This document shows, piece by piece, positions 43,151-52,188 of a stretch of DNA of 64,000 nucleotides; position 1 is the stretch's first letter, and every line of letters begins with the position of its first letter. The notes beneath the pieces are model-generated. The model did no database searches and was not told the origin of the DNA. It saw nothing but the letters and a program-made list of their open reading frames with translations. This DNA is from Akkermansiaceae bacterium UBA956 (GTDB lineage Bacteria > Verrucomicrobiota > Verrucomicrobiia > Verrucomicrobiales > Akkermansiaceae): assembly GCA_002293145.1 (NCBI GenBank), contig DBCO01000007.1, positions 1 to 64,000 on the forward strand. Reading direction: 5' to 3'. The translations under genes and the position numbers were made by a program.

Positions 43151-44071
43151 ATGAAACTGTCAACTCTGAAATGTCTGAAACTCTTGGCCGATCCGACGCG
43201 CTTGCGGATTTTGTTGCTGTTGCAAGTTCATTCCCTTTCTGTAGCGGAGTTGCAGGAGATTCTCGGTATGGGCCAGAGTCGCATCTCCACACAGCTCTCG
43301 TTGTTAAAACAAGAAGGTTTGGTTACCGATCAGCGTTCGGGTAAAAACAACATTTACCATTCCCAGTTGCCCGAGGAACTCGCGGCGATTGCTGAGCAAG
43401 CGGGCGACGAGCTCCCCGAGTGCTCCAAAGACCAAGCAGCGCTGCGGCATCTCACACGCAAGCGCAAGGACAAAGCGCGGGCGTATTTCGATGAGCTAGC
43501 GGGGAAATTCGGCAAAAATTATGTACCGGGGCGATCGTGGAAAGCTCTCGCCGAGGCCTTGCTCAAGGTGATGAACTACAACGTCGTCGCCGACCTCGGT
43601 GCTGGCGAAGGAACCCTCTCGCAACTCCTTGCTCAGCGCGCCAAGCAAGTCATCGCCGTAGATATTTCGCCGAAAATGGTCGAGTTTGGACAAGCGCTAG
43701 CTGTGCAGCACGATCTGCCGAATCTGGAATTCCGCCTCGGTGAAATCGAAGCCGTGCCGATAGCCGATGGCACTGTCGATCTCGCGATTTTAAGCCAAGC
43801 GCTGCACCACGCCGAGGAGCCGCTCAAGGCCCTGAGCGAAGCGAAGCGGATCTTGAAAAAAGGTGGGCGCTTGCTGATCCTCGATCTCGCCAAACATTCC
43901 TTTACCAAAGCGCACGAACTTTACTCCGATCGCTGGCTCGGCTTTCCCGAAGGAGAGCTGGCAGAAATGATCGAGAGTGTAGGATTTCAGAACGTCGAGA
44001 CCGCCATCGTTGATCGCGAGACCAAGCCGCCGAAATTGCAGACGCTGGTGGCGACGGCAGAGAAGCGTTAG
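43151..44071 (+). CDS. ArsR-family regulator fused to SAM methyltransferase domain (SahR-like)
   Basis: This 306-residue protein has two parts. Residues 1-90 are an ArsR winged helix: LLADPTRLRILLLLQ, then SVAELQEILGMGQSRISTQL as recognition helix. Residues ~110-306 form a class I methyltransferase with motif I VADLGAGEGTL (146-156), a later VIAVDISPKMVEFGQA and a post-motif. The SAH-responsive SahR regulators have this architecture and sit beside SAM-cycle genes. Here it is divergent from metK-ahcY, so autogenous control and sensing of SAH or SAM is the best guess. It might instead be a methyltransferase. Confidence 0.75.
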   Translation: MKLSTLKCLKLLADPTRLRILLLLQVHSLSVAELQEILGMGQSRISTQLSLLKQEGLVTDQRSGKNNIYHSQLPEELAAIAEQAGDELPECSKDQAALRHLTRKRKDKARAYFDELAGKFGKNYVPGRSWKALAEALLKVMNYNVVADLGAGEGTLSQLLAQRAKQVIAVDISPKMVEFGQALAVQHDLPNLEFRLGEIEAVPIADGTVDLAILSQALHHAEEPLKALSEAKRILKKGGRLLILDLAKHSFTKAHELYSDRWLGFPEGELAEMIESVGFQNVETAIVDRETKPPKLQTLVATAEKR

Positions 44072-44076
44072 ACGAT

Positions 44077-44418
44077 CTAAATAGGTGAGACGCTCGTTTG
44101 CCGAGACACGCAAGATGCTCGTCCTTCTTCCATTTCCTCGGCGATGTTTTTTTTCTCATCGATCACCGTGTGGCCCGAGATCATAGTGGTCGTATTTCCC
44201 ATTACGGCGGCAAGAATCTGATTAAAGTAGGCTGAAGGGCGCTCTGGGTGCGTTGCCGCGAGTCCTCGACCCTTGTAGATCCGGAAAAAATCATGCCGCT
44301 GAAAAATGAGTGGACCAGTTGCCAGCACAACGTTTTTACGGTTTCGGCGTGCATGTGACGGCGTTATAATAGCGATTTTTTGCAATTCAATCAAACATCT
44401 TGATCTTGCCTCTTGCAT
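44077..44418 (-). CDS. Hypothetical protein, weak
   Basis: A 113-residue minus-strand frame fills an otherwise empty 390-base gap. Its second half (YFNQILAAVMGNTTTMISGH) reads like protein, but I recognise no domain or signal, and no ribosome site is clear. It may be a chance frame or a decayed gene. Confidence 0.2.
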   Translation of the reverse strand: MQEARSRCLIELQKIAIITPSHARRNRKNVVLATGPLIFQRHDFFRIYKGRGLAATHPERPSAYFNQILAAVMGNTTTMISGHTVIDEKKNIAEEMEEGRASCVSRQTSVSPI

Positions 44419-44462
44419 AATCCGAATTTTTTGCGCAGAAACAATGCACGCGCTAGCACTTT

Positions 44463-44963
44463 ATGAAGCCTCACGAAATTTACAAAGCCGTTGACCCTGC
44501 ATTGATCACTCAAATGCTGGATTGGTTCCGTTCCAACGATAAAAATGTGTATAAGCACACCCTCGCGACTCTGGCTAATGCCCGGAAGCTGCGTCCTGTG
44601 TTCGTCACGAAGAAATCCATGGCCGAGCAATACAAGTGGATCATGCATACTCTGCAACTCCGCGCCTCTGACACCCTCGGCGAGCACTTGTTGCAAGCCT
44701 GGTTCATGGCTGGCCACCAGGCGATGCTTGGCATCTTCTGCGATGCGCTCGGCATCTTGCACGATGGCAAAGGCTCGATCCACGGCGATCTGCCCAAAGT
44801 TCTCGACGATACTCGCCTCGACGCCGGCGTGGAGAAACTGCTCGCCGACAATGATCCGAAAATCGTCGCGCTGTATCTTCACGTTTTCAACATGCAACAA
44901 GAAGGCGGCTGGGAAAACCTCTCGCAACGTCTTGCCTCGAACGAAAAATTGGCATTGGCGTAA
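44463..44963 (+). CDS. Conserved-looking small cytoplasmic protein of unknown function
   Basis: This 166-residue protein is soluble and all-helical by composition, with MKPHEIYKAVDPALITQMLD at the start. No domain known to me fits. Other phrases (FMAGHQAMLGIFCDALGILH, YLHVFNMQQEGGW) look conserved, and the gene is followed by a strong terminator, so I take it as real. It is monocistronic. Function unknown. Confidence 0.6.
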   Translation: MKPHEIYKAVDPALITQMLDWFRSNDKNVYKHTLATLANARKLRPVFVTKKSMAEQYKWIMHTLQLRASDTLGEHLLQAWFMAGHQAMLGIFCDALGILHDGKGSIHGDLPKVLDDTRLDAGVEKLLADNDPKIVALYLHVFNMQQEGGWENLSQRLASNEKLALA

Positions 44964-44994
44964 GCAGAAGCTGATTGGTCTCCGATCGATTAAC

Positions 44995-45025
44995 AAAAAA
45001 GCCACCCGCGTGGGTGGTTTTTTTT
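44995..45025. terminator. Bidirectional terminator
   Basis: The stem GCCACCC/GGGTGGT (45001-45018, four-base loop) is flanked by six A before and eight T after. It can end the gene at 44463 on the plus strand and the TPR gene on the minus strand. Confidence 0.9.
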
Positions 45026-45036
45026 ATTCCAGCGAA

Positions 45037-47184
45037 TCACTGCAACTTCGATTCCAATTCCGGATTGGGCGGGGAGCCGTATTCGAGTGCTTTGGCGTAG
45101 GTCTCACGCGCCAGTTTGATTTCACCCTTGCGTTGATGTAGCAGCGCGAGGTTGTGATAGACATCGGCGTTTTCAGGGTTTAGCTCGATGGCTTTTTCAT
45201 AGCTAAGCTGTGCCTCGGCGAATTGATTGGCGCGAAACAGCGTGTTGCCGAGCAAAGTGTAGCTGCGGTAGTCTTTAGAATCAATCTCAAGGGCGCGGCG
45301 CACGGATTGTTCTGCCTCAGGCATATCGCCGGATTTGTAGAGTGCTAAGCCTAGCAAGCGGTGCGAGTTCGAGCGGGTCTCGTCATTTTCCACGGCATTG
45401 CGCAAGGTCAGAGCGGCAGCAGAATAGTCTTCGAGGCGTAATTGCACGATGCCGAGCTTGGTCATGGTAGGAATGTGTCCAGGGTGCACATCTTCGAGGA
45501 TGAATTCGAGCACTTCACGGGAGGCGCTGAGTCGATTGGCTCCAAAGGCCCGCACCGCCGACTTGGTGAAATTTTCGATCTGCTCGCGCATCTCGTAGTT
45601 TGCTGCCTGCACGCTGTCCTTGCTGCCGGCGTAGGGCGAGAAAATTTCACCATCGATGCGTTGTGTGTCGACGATTTTTTGTTCCTCGGGGGTGAGCGAA
45701 ATTTTCTCATCGGTGAGCAAAGCGATGGCTTCATCGTAGTTCGCATCACCCGTGTTTTTGTTCTTGGCGGCATCGAGTAAGACCTGAGCTTTTTTCTTGC
45801 GCAGTTCTTGTTGGCGGAGTTGGCGTTTGATGATTTCGCGCAGGGCTTCCGCCTCTTGCCTGTTGACGGTGTTTTCGCCCTGTCCGAGAGATTTTTCGTT
45901 GCTGAGAAGTTCTTTCTCCAAATCATTCATGCGCTGGTCTTGCGCGGATTTTTCTTTTTGCAGTGAGAGGATTTTTGACTTGGTGATGGCGAGGTCGCGC
46001 AGGGCCTCGAGCAAGCTGTCATTGTTCTCGTTGGCGTTTTGATTGAGTAGCTCGACGCGTTCTTTCGATTCACGGAGTTCCTTGGCGAGCCCCATGTTTT
46101 GCTCGATGAGTTGTTGCACACGCCCGCTTTCGCTCAGCTTGAGCAGGGCGGCCATGTGATCGCGTTCGCGGAGGAGATCATCGCGCTCGGTGCGTAATTC
46201 TTGGAAGGCGTCTTTGCTTTCTTGCAATTCCTTTTGCAGTGATGAAATACGATTATTGGCAGTGGCGATCTGGCTATCCTTTTGCTTGATGGTAGCTTCG
46301 AGGGCCTGAAGTTGCTTGAGCTGCGCGCCGGTGACTTGATTCGATTTTTCACGTTCCAGTTTCATGTTGCGCTGAAGATCGGCGAGCTGTTGGCGTGCCG
46401 CTTGGAAGTCGGCGGTGAGCGTGTTCATTTTCGCCTGAGACTTGAGGGCCTCTTCACGACTTTGGGAAAGCGCCATGCCCATGGCTTGACGCTCTTGTTC
46501 TAATGAGCGAATGCGCAGATTGAGGCTGTCCATTTCCGTTTGCACGGGAGCGGTAGATAACTTCGCGCGCAGCGCTTCAAGATCAGCTGTGGTTTGGCGT
46601 AAGCGAGCGTTGAGATCGTCGCGCTGCTTGGCGAGATCACTAGCGCGTGCGGCCTCGCGTGAGCTTTCGTTGGCGGGCGAGGCTAGGGCGGTGCGAAGAC
46701 GCTTGACTTCGTTTTCGAGCTCGGTGACGCGGGCGTTTTCGATTTCGAGGCTTGGCGCTTTCGGATTAAATGGCATCCGTGAAAGGTTGCGGGTATCGCC
46801 GCCACTTTCGATAATTTCGGCAACGGCAATGTCGTCTTTTTTTTGCTGTGCTTGGGCGAGTGGTAGGACTTTGTTGATTTGACCTTTAGTGACACCGAGT
46901 CGATCACCGACCATTTCTTTTTTCCACTCCGGGTGAAATCGGTGGATGGTTTCAAAAAATTTCTCAGCGCTGCGAAGTTTTTCCAAGGCCTCTGCATGGC
47001 GACCTTGTTTGCTGAGGGTTTCAGCCTCGCGGGTGAATAACCACGCTTGGTAATAAACATCGGAGGGGTCGAAGTTAGGCTGAGCAGGGGCGGCTGGTTG
47101 TTGAGCCCAAGCATGGTGAGGGAACAAGCTTCCCGAGAAAGCAAGAGTCATCGTCATCCAACCAATGATCCGAAAGTTGCGCAT
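45037..47184 (-). CDS. Exported coiled-coil and TPR protein
   Basis: From ATG 47184 the product is 715 residues with a signal peptide (MRNFRIIGWMTMTLAFSGSL ending HAWA). A long coiled coil fills residues ~140-460 (for example LRTALASPANESSREAARAS, then LEALRAKLSTAPVQTEMDSL). The C-terminal ~170 residues hold tetratricopeptide repeats (GIVQLRLEDYSAAALTLRNA, AEQSVRRALEIDSKDYRSYT, AQLSYEKAIELNPENADVYH). Such architecture suggests a periplasmic scaffold. Longer starts up to 47391 would run through the REP-like repeat and are rejected. It is convergent with the gene at 44463. Confidence 0.75.
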   Translation of the reverse strand: MRNFRIIGWMTMTLAFSGSLFPHHAWAQQPAAPAQPNFDPSDVYYQAWLFTREAETLSKQGRHAEALEKLRSAEKFFETIHRFHPEWKKEMVGDRLGVTKGQINKVLPLAQAQQKKDDIAVAEIIESGGDTRNLSRMPFNPKAPSLEIENARVTELENEVKRLRTALASPANESSREAARASDLAKQRDDLNARLRQTTADLEALRAKLSTAPVQTEMDSLNLRIRSLEQERQAMGMALSQSREEALKSQAKMNTLTADFQAARQQLADLQRNMKLEREKSNQVTGAQLKQLQALEATIKQKDSQIATANNRISSLQKELQESKDAFQELRTERDDLLRERDHMAALLKLSESGRVQQLIEQNMGLAKELRESKERVELLNQNANENNDSLLEALRDLAITKSKILSLQKEKSAQDQRMNDLEKELLSNEKSLGQGENTVNRQEAEALREIIKRQLRQQELRKKKAQVLLDAAKNKNTGDANYDEAIALLTDEKISLTPEEQKIVDTQRIDGEIFSPYAGSKDSVQAANYEMREQIENFTKSAVRAFGANRLSASREVLEFILEDVHPGHIPTMTKLGIVQLRLEDYSAAALTLRNAVENDETRSNSHRLLGLALYKSGDMPEAEQSVRRALEIDSKDYRSYTLLGNTLFRANQFAEAQLSYEKAIELNPENADVYHNLALLHQRKGEIKLARETYAKALEYGSPPNPELESKLQ

Positions 47185-47273
47185 GGCGGGAGAATAGCGT
47201 GGATTTTGCGGGAGGGAAGCAAAGATTTTCATGGAGCGGAAGTCGGTGGGGCAATACAAAAAAGTTATTATCA

Positions 47274-47360
47274 GAGCTTGAGAGCCGCAGGCTCCTTGGA
47301 CTGCGGCAGCCTGCTGCCGCTTTCCGTCGAGCAGCCTGCTGCGGAGACACATATTGAAAG
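47274..47360. repeat. REP-like palindromic repeat, copy 2
   Basis: The perfect palindrome GCGGCAGCCTGCTGCCGC (47303-47320) is followed by GAGCAGCCTGCTGCGGAG, an imperfect second hairpin. It lies upstream of the TPR gene and hisI, which diverge. Confidence 0.65.
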
Positions 47361-47401
47361 TGCGTGCCTGAAATTTAGGGCCCAGCCTCACGCGTCGTGT
47401 G

Positions 47402-47480
47402 CCAAACAGCAGGCTATTTGGGCAAAAGCGGCAGCAGGCTGTTTGGGCAAAAGCGGCAGCAGGCTGCCGCAGTCCATGGG
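47402..47480. repeat. REP-like palindromic repeat, copy 3, with tandem units
   Basis: The same palindrome recurs in the other orientation at 47453-47470. It is preceded by two direct units of the type TTTGGGCAAAAGCGGCAGCA (about 47417 and 47442). These are likely remnants of serial duplication. Confidence 0.65.
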
Positions 47481-47553
47481 GGGCTGCGACCCAGAATGCG
47501 GCATGTTCGGGTAAATGACTTGATTTGGGAGCAATCGACTGCTAGCCTGATTC

Positions 47554-47982
47554 GTGAGCGATAATACAGAAAATTGCGGATGTTTTGCCGCACGAATCGA
47601 TAAAAAGCAAATCGAGGATGGGAGTGAGTTTGCGCCCAAGTTTGACGAGAACGGACTCATCGCGGCGATGGCCCTTGATGCTCACACACGTGAGCCACTC
47701 ATGCTGGCGTGGATGAATCGCGAGTCACTGCGCATGACCTTGGAAAAAGGCGAAGCGGTCTATTGGTCGCGCTCGCGCAGGGAAATTTGGCACAAAGGAG
47801 CAACCTCGGGGCAAATCCAGAAAATCATCGAAATGCGCACTGATTGTGATCAGGATGCTTTAGTTTTACTTGTCGAGCAAGCAGGTGGCGGTGCTTGTCA
47901 TACGGGACGGAACTCGTGTTTTTATCGCGCAGTGACTCCCGGAGCACCCGCAGCCTTGCATTTTTTAGAGGGAAATCGCTGA
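47554..47982 (+). CDS. hisI: Phosphoribosyl-AMP cyclohydrolase
   Basis: HisI opens the purine ring of phosphoribosyl-AMP, step three of histidine synthesis. The 142-residue protein begins at GTG 47554. Zinc and magnesium ligands are visible in the blocks AYWS-like AVYWSRSRREIW, DCDQDALVLLVEQ and GACHTGRNSCFYR (two conserved Cys). The N-terminal extension with CGCF is somewhat longer than usual. It is a stand-alone cyclohydrolase without the HisE part. No other his gene is near. Confidence 0.93.
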   Translation: MSDNTENCGCFAARIDKKQIEDGSEFAPKFDENGLIAAMALDAHTREPLMLAWMNRESLRMTLEKGEAVYWSRSRREIWHKGATSGQIQKIIEMRTDCDQDALVLLVEQAGGGACHTGRNSCFYRAVTPGAPAALHFLEGNR

Positions 47983-48117
47983 CTTTTCAAAAAAAAGTGC
48001 ACCAAGTGAAATTCGCAGTTGCCATCTTGTGAAAAAAACTCTAGCTTGCGCGCCCCTTTCCCGGGTCAATCTGAAACCGGACATGCAACGACTCAACCAT
48101 ATCTCCTACACTAGACC

Positions 48118-48465
48118 ATGAACATTATCGAAAAAATTGAAACTGAGCAGCTGAAATCGGACGTAGCCGACTTCAACGTAGGAGACACCGTCAAAGTGCA
48201 TTGCCGCGTTGTGGAAGGCGGCAAAGAGCGTGTGCAGATCTTCGCTGGCATCGTCATCGGCCGCAAGGGCCACGGTTTGAACTCCTCGTTCACTGTTCGT
48301 AAAATTTCCTACGGCGAGGGTGTAGAGCGTATTTTCCCGGTCCACACACCACGTATCGCTAAAATCGAAGTTTCCCATCGTGGCAAAGTTCGTCGCGCCA
48401 AGCTCAACTACCTGCGTCAACGCGTTGGTAAGCGTGCTACCTTGGTGAAATCCGCTGATGCGTAA
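48118..48465 (+). CDS. rplS: 50S ribosomal protein L19
   Basis: L19 sits at the 30S-50S interface of the ribosome. The 115-residue protein shows FNVGDTVKVHCRVVEGGKER, the QIFAGIVIGRKGHGLNSSFT block and the IEVSHRGKVRRAKLNYLR C-terminus. It is followed by a strong terminator and appears monocistronic; the usual partners trmD and rimM are not adjacent. Confidence 0.97.
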   Translation: MNIIEKIETEQLKSDVADFNVGDTVKVHCRVVEGGKERVQIFAGIVIGRKGHGLNSSFTVRKISYGEGVERIFPVHTPRIAKIEVSHRGKVRRAKLNYLRQRVGKRATLVKSADA

Positions 48466-48500
48466 TCTCGTCCGCGGCTAACGCTACTCTTCATGATAAA

Positions 48501-48527
48501 GACACGGTCTCGGCCGTGTCTTTTTTT
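48501..48527 (+). terminator. Terminator of rplS
   Basis: The 7-bp stem GACACGG/CCGTGTC (48501-48520) is followed by seven T. Confidence 0.9.
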
Positions 48528-48581
48528 GTGGATCTGAGCATTCAACTTGCGAATCCACCCTTTCCTGTTTACGATCGGGCC

Positions 48582-49538
48582 GTGCGCGTTCATTATCTCA
48601 TCGCAGTCATTTTATGCGTGATCACCATTTCCGTCGTTTGGTGGAATGGGGTAAAACGCAAAGATTTTTTGACGCCGCCTCCTGATCAGCGCCTCGTCGA
48701 GGTGCATCATTCCACGGCCATAGATCTGGAAGCTACTGATGGGATTGCCCAAGATTTGCCTGCTAAAGCAATCTTGGTCAAACCGACAAAATTGACGCTG
48801 CCTGATTCTGCACAGGAGTCGAATCCGCAGGTAAAAGAGGATGAACTGGTCGTACTCGGAGATTTGACGGTATCGCCCGGTCTTGATTGCTACGCCGATC
48901 TGGCCGAAAAAGGTTCGGATTTTCTCGTAGCGATGGCCACAGAATTGGAAACCAAGGGCGAACTGCAACGCGCCTTGTTAGCCTGGGAACGGGTGCTTGA
49001 TGCCGTCAAGCCTGTGCCTGAGCAGTATGAACTTGCCTCGAAAGCTATTCTGCGACTCTCACCACAATTGCCGCTATGGAATGTCGATCCCTCGACAGTG
49101 TTTGTCGTCCGGCTTCAGGTAGGCTGTGATGGTGAGACGGCTGAGCTGCTAGAGCCTGTTTTGATTGAATTATGCACTCTGCTTAACACCGGCACCTCTG
49201 GCATTGTCGAGATCAAACCTAAGGTCAACATTGGCCCACGCCCCTCCGAAGATGCGCCCAAATTACGCATCGCTCTTTGGTTCAGCGGTCGCGACGAAAA
49301 ATCGACGCAATCGAAAACCGTCACGATCCCCTCCGATCACACCGATCCCACAGTTCTGCGCAATCTAGTATTGACCAGCGCCTATAAATTGATCCGCGAA
49401 GATGTGAGTTCCCACACGGAATTCCAGGCCCCAATTGCACACCAAGAACCCCAAGATCCGCTACCACTTTTCCAGTCATCTGTCTCCCGTCTGCTCTGGC
49501 AAGAGTTCGCGCGTCGATTGAATACCCCTGCGCCGTAA
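48582..49538 (+). CDS. Single-pass membrane protein of unknown function
   Basis: From GTG 48582 the product is 318 residues: a short N-terminus, a membrane helix (YLIAVILCVITISVVWW) and a large soluble part. An earlier frame start at 48516 lies inside the rplS terminator and is rejected. A helical stretch (LETKGELQRALLAWERVLDA) resembles one tetratricopeptide-like unit. No family is recognised. It precedes the YdjY-domain gene by 58 bases and may share its operon. Confidence 0.6.
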   Translation: MRVHYLIAVILCVITISVVWWNGVKRKDFLTPPPDQRLVEVHHSTAIDLEATDGIAQDLPAKAILVKPTKLTLPDSAQESNPQVKEDELVVLGDLTVSPGLDCYADLAEKGSDFLVAMATELETKGELQRALLAWERVLDAVKPVPEQYELASKAILRLSPQLPLWNVDPSTVFVVRLQVGCDGETAELLEPVLIELCTLLNTGTSGIVEIKPKVNIGPRPSEDAPKLRIALWFSGRDEKSTQSKTVTIPSDHTDPTVLRNLVLTSAYKLIREDVSSHTEFQAPIAHQEPQDPLPLFQSSVSRLLWQEFARRLNTPAP

Positions 49539-49596
49539 AAAAAATCTAAGATTTCCAACTTCTGTAACGTAACTCTTCTAGTTCCTTCTCTCTTTT

Positions 49597-50370
49597 ATGC
49601 GCTTTGTGGCCTACATTTTCCCGATATTTTGCTCGATTCTGTTCGCTGCTGAATCTGATCTAGCAAAGCATGAGCCTGCGCCTGAAAATACGGTAGCTGT
49701 TCAGCCTGAGGAAAAAGCTGAAGAAAAACCCGCAGCCAGGCCGGAGGCTTCGGTGAAAAAGCTTGCCGATGGCACCATGCAGATTGGTGATATTATCTTT
49801 GATCCCAAGACCCGACAAGTCCGAGTGCCTTGCACCGTGAACATGAATGAGGGCTTGCTGGAATTTGCCGTTGTTCACGAAAATGGTAAAATTCACGAAT
49901 CCCTTTTGATCACCAAAGCCAGCGCACTGCACATCAACATCGCCATGAAGCTACTTCGTTACGTCGCATCGGAGGAGCTTTATGCGATCGAAAAAGAACG
50001 TGGAGTTTTGTCCGATCAATTTCCCGAAGTGGAAGAAAAAGTCCGCAAGGCCGCACGCGTCAGTTTATCCATTGAGTGGCAGCATGAGGGCAAAGCCAAA
50101 AAGGTGCCGATCTCTGATTGGATCATGCACACGCGCACGACCAAGCCGATGTCGACAGAGCCTTGGGTCTATGGCGGCTCGATGATGTATGAAGGTCATT
50201 TCGTTGCCGAACAAAATGGCGACATCGCTGCGATTTTTGTCAGCCGTGGCTCCTTATTTCTTTACCCCGGAAAAGACAATAGCAATGATGAAATGTGGCT
50301 GGCTAATACCAAGCGCATTCCTCCTCAAGGCACCTCGGTTTTTTTCCTGATCGAACCCTCAAAACTCTAA
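49597..50370 (+). CDS. Exported YdjY-domain protein
   Basis: This 257-residue protein has a signal peptide (MRFVAYIFPIFCSILFAAES). A Glu/Pro/Ala-rich linker (~28-55) leads to the YdjY domain of unknown function: GDIIFDPKTRQVRVPCTVNM, then NEGLLEFAVVHENGKIHESL and ITKASALHINIAMKLL. This family is widespread in Planctomycetes and Verrucomicrobia. It lies 28 bases upstream of an exported alpha-toroid protein, so the two are likely one operon. Confidence 0.75.
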   Translation: MRFVAYIFPIFCSILFAAESDLAKHEPAPENTVAVQPEEKAEEKPAARPEASVKKLADGTMQIGDIIFDPKTRQVRVPCTVNMNEGLLEFAVVHENGKIHESLLITKASALHINIAMKLLRYVASEELYAIEKERGVLSDQFPEVEEKVRKAARVSLSIEWQHEGKAKKVPISDWIMHTRTTKPMSTEPWVYGGSMMYEGHFVAEQNGDIAAIFVSRGSLFLYPGKDNSNDEMWLANTKRIPPQGTSVFFLIEPSKL

Positions 50371-50398
50371 TTCCATTTATCTACCCATTCTAACTACT

Positions 50399-51535
50399 AT
50401 GAAAGCAGTAATTTGTCTGATCGCATCCGCCACTGTCGCATTCGCTGACGTCTCGCCCTACGTTTCCTTGCAAGAGGAAATGAAGCAAGCCATCGCTCGT
50501 GGCAATGCATGGCTGGCCTCGCAGCAAAAACCAGAAGGCCACTGGGATGATCCAGCGCTCCCCGCGTTCTCCGCTTTGGCCCTGACTGCCGCTGTTCGCG
50601 ATCCGAATCTCAAGCCAGGCGAGCGCCCCGCTCATCTCAAAAAAGGCTTTGATTGGTTGCTCGCAAATCAAAAAGAAGACGGTGGCATCTACAACCGTGG
50701 ACTCACTGTTTACAACACCGCTACAGCCATAACCGCGCTGGTATCAGCGGGCGATGAGGCCTACGAGCCCGCCATTGTCAAAGCGCGCAAGCACTTGATC
50801 AACAACCAGTGGGACACTGATGAGAAAGGCAAAGTCGATGGTCCAAACGATGGCGGCATCGGCTACGGTTCGAAAAATGACCGCTCCGATATGTCCAACA
50901 CTTATCTCGCGATCGAGGCCTTGGCCTTGTCGAAAAAAGTCATCGAGGATGGCAAGCACGGTGATCAGCCTGACCTCGATTGGGGCGCCGCCGTTTCTTT
51001 CTTGAGTCGTTGCCAGAACTTGGAGGAAACCAACTCCAGCGAGTGGGCCTCGGATGACGAAAAAAACAAAGGTGGCTTTGTGTATGGACCTAACGAAAGC
51101 AAAGCGGAGACGGAAAAACTTCCTAACGGCAAAACGCCACTTCGCTCGTATGGTTCGATTTCCTATGCTGGCCTGCTTTCCCTCGTCTATGCCGAAGTCT
51201 CTGCTGACGATCAACGCGTTGTGGCCGTCAAGGAATGGCTCGGCAAAAATTACACACTAACAGAAAATCCCGGCATGGGTGAGCAGGGGCTCTACTACTA
51301 CTTCAATACGATGTCCAAAGCGCTTGCAGCATCGGGCATCGATCAATTGCCGCTTGCAGATGGAGGCAGCGCTGACTGGCGCCGAGATCTTTGTGCAACG
51401 CTTTTGAGCAAGCAACGCGAAAATGGCTCGTGGGTCAATGACAACGGTCGCTGGATGGAATCCAACGCCGTTCTTACAACAGCTTACACCTTGATCGCGC
51501 TGGAGCAAATCTACTACTCAATTCCCCAGCGCTGA
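50399..51535 (+). CDS. Exported prenyltransferase/squalene-cyclase-like repeat protein
   Basis: This 378-residue protein has a short signal (MKAVICLIASATVAFA). The rest is an alpha/alpha toroid of the prenyltransferase and squalene oxidase repeat type: GNAWLASQQKPEGHWDDPAL, FDWLLANQKEDGGIYNRGL, and LLSKQRENGSWVNDNGRWME. Each repeat has the Q-x-x-x-G-x-W-like motif. An enzymatic role as a terpene cyclase is unlikely because the usual DXDD motif is not evident; a binding or scaffolding role is more probable. It is the second gene after YdjY. Confidence 0.7.
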   Translation: MKAVICLIASATVAFADVSPYVSLQEEMKQAIARGNAWLASQQKPEGHWDDPALPAFSALALTAAVRDPNLKPGERPAHLKKGFDWLLANQKEDGGIYNRGLTVYNTATAITALVSAGDEAYEPAIVKARKHLINNQWDTDEKGKVDGPNDGGIGYGSKNDRSDMSNTYLAIEALALSKKVIEDGKHGDQPDLDWGAAVSFLSRCQNLEETNSSEWASDDEKNKGGFVYGPNESKAETEKLPNGKTPLRSYGSISYAGLLSLVYAEVSADDQRVVAVKEWLGKNYTLTENPGMGEQGLYYYFNTMSKALAASGIDQLPLADGGSADWRRDLCATLLSKQRENGSWVNDNGRWMESNAVLTTAYTLIALEQIYYSIPQR

Positions 51536-51639
51536 TTTTTTTCTAGAGGGTCATTCTAGAGGGGCGGTCCTGAATGGCTCGATAATGTGATCATTTCACT
51601 GAAAATTTTGACGCAAAACCGGCTTTTATACGATTTGTT

Positions 51640-52188
51640 TCTGTGAAAAAAAAACTTACCCTGACCGGTTTTCTGCGCACCATTTTTGCCACGGCTAAAG
51701 GTCTTTTGTCAGCACGCATTCGTTGCATCAAAAGCGAAATCCAGACCCACTGAATCAATGGCTATGCCGTCATGTTGCAGTTGTTTCTTTGCTCTGATTT
51801 TATCCAATGCCGCCAGCGACACTTTCAGCTTCTGCCGAGCTCGCAAACGCCTTAAAATCAACTTCTTCCACCAAGTTCATCAACACCTCAAAAAGCAACT
51901 GAATCAGCAAATCCACGAGCGGCTCGAATGGAAAAAATTTCGACTCTTGGCCATCGATACCAGCAGCGTAAACTTACGAAACAAACTGCTAATACGTCCC
52001 CATCGCCAAGATCCTAGAGCCGTCAAACGAAGGTCCAAAGCTTGCCCTTACTCACCAATCACCGCAGCATCTTTAAGCCTATCCCTGACCAAAAACGCTA
52101 CACCAAAAATGCTCAATCTCGTGCCATTCAGGATTTACTGAGCCTAGAGATGCTAGTCGAAATGCCCGGAAAGCTGCGCCACAATTTT
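51640..52188 (+). pseudogene. Decayed IS4-like transposase
   Basis: Pieces in different frames read as one DDE transposase: KLTLTGFLRTIFATAKGLLS near the start (51652), then FCRARKRLKINFFHQVHQHL and KKFRLLAIDTSSVNLRNK with the first catalytic Asp, and finally PIPDQKRYTKNAQSRAIQDL followed by LLSLEMLVEMPGKLRH. At least three frameshifts and a stop break it. It ends against the trpS stop codon. It is dead. Confidence 0.65.
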
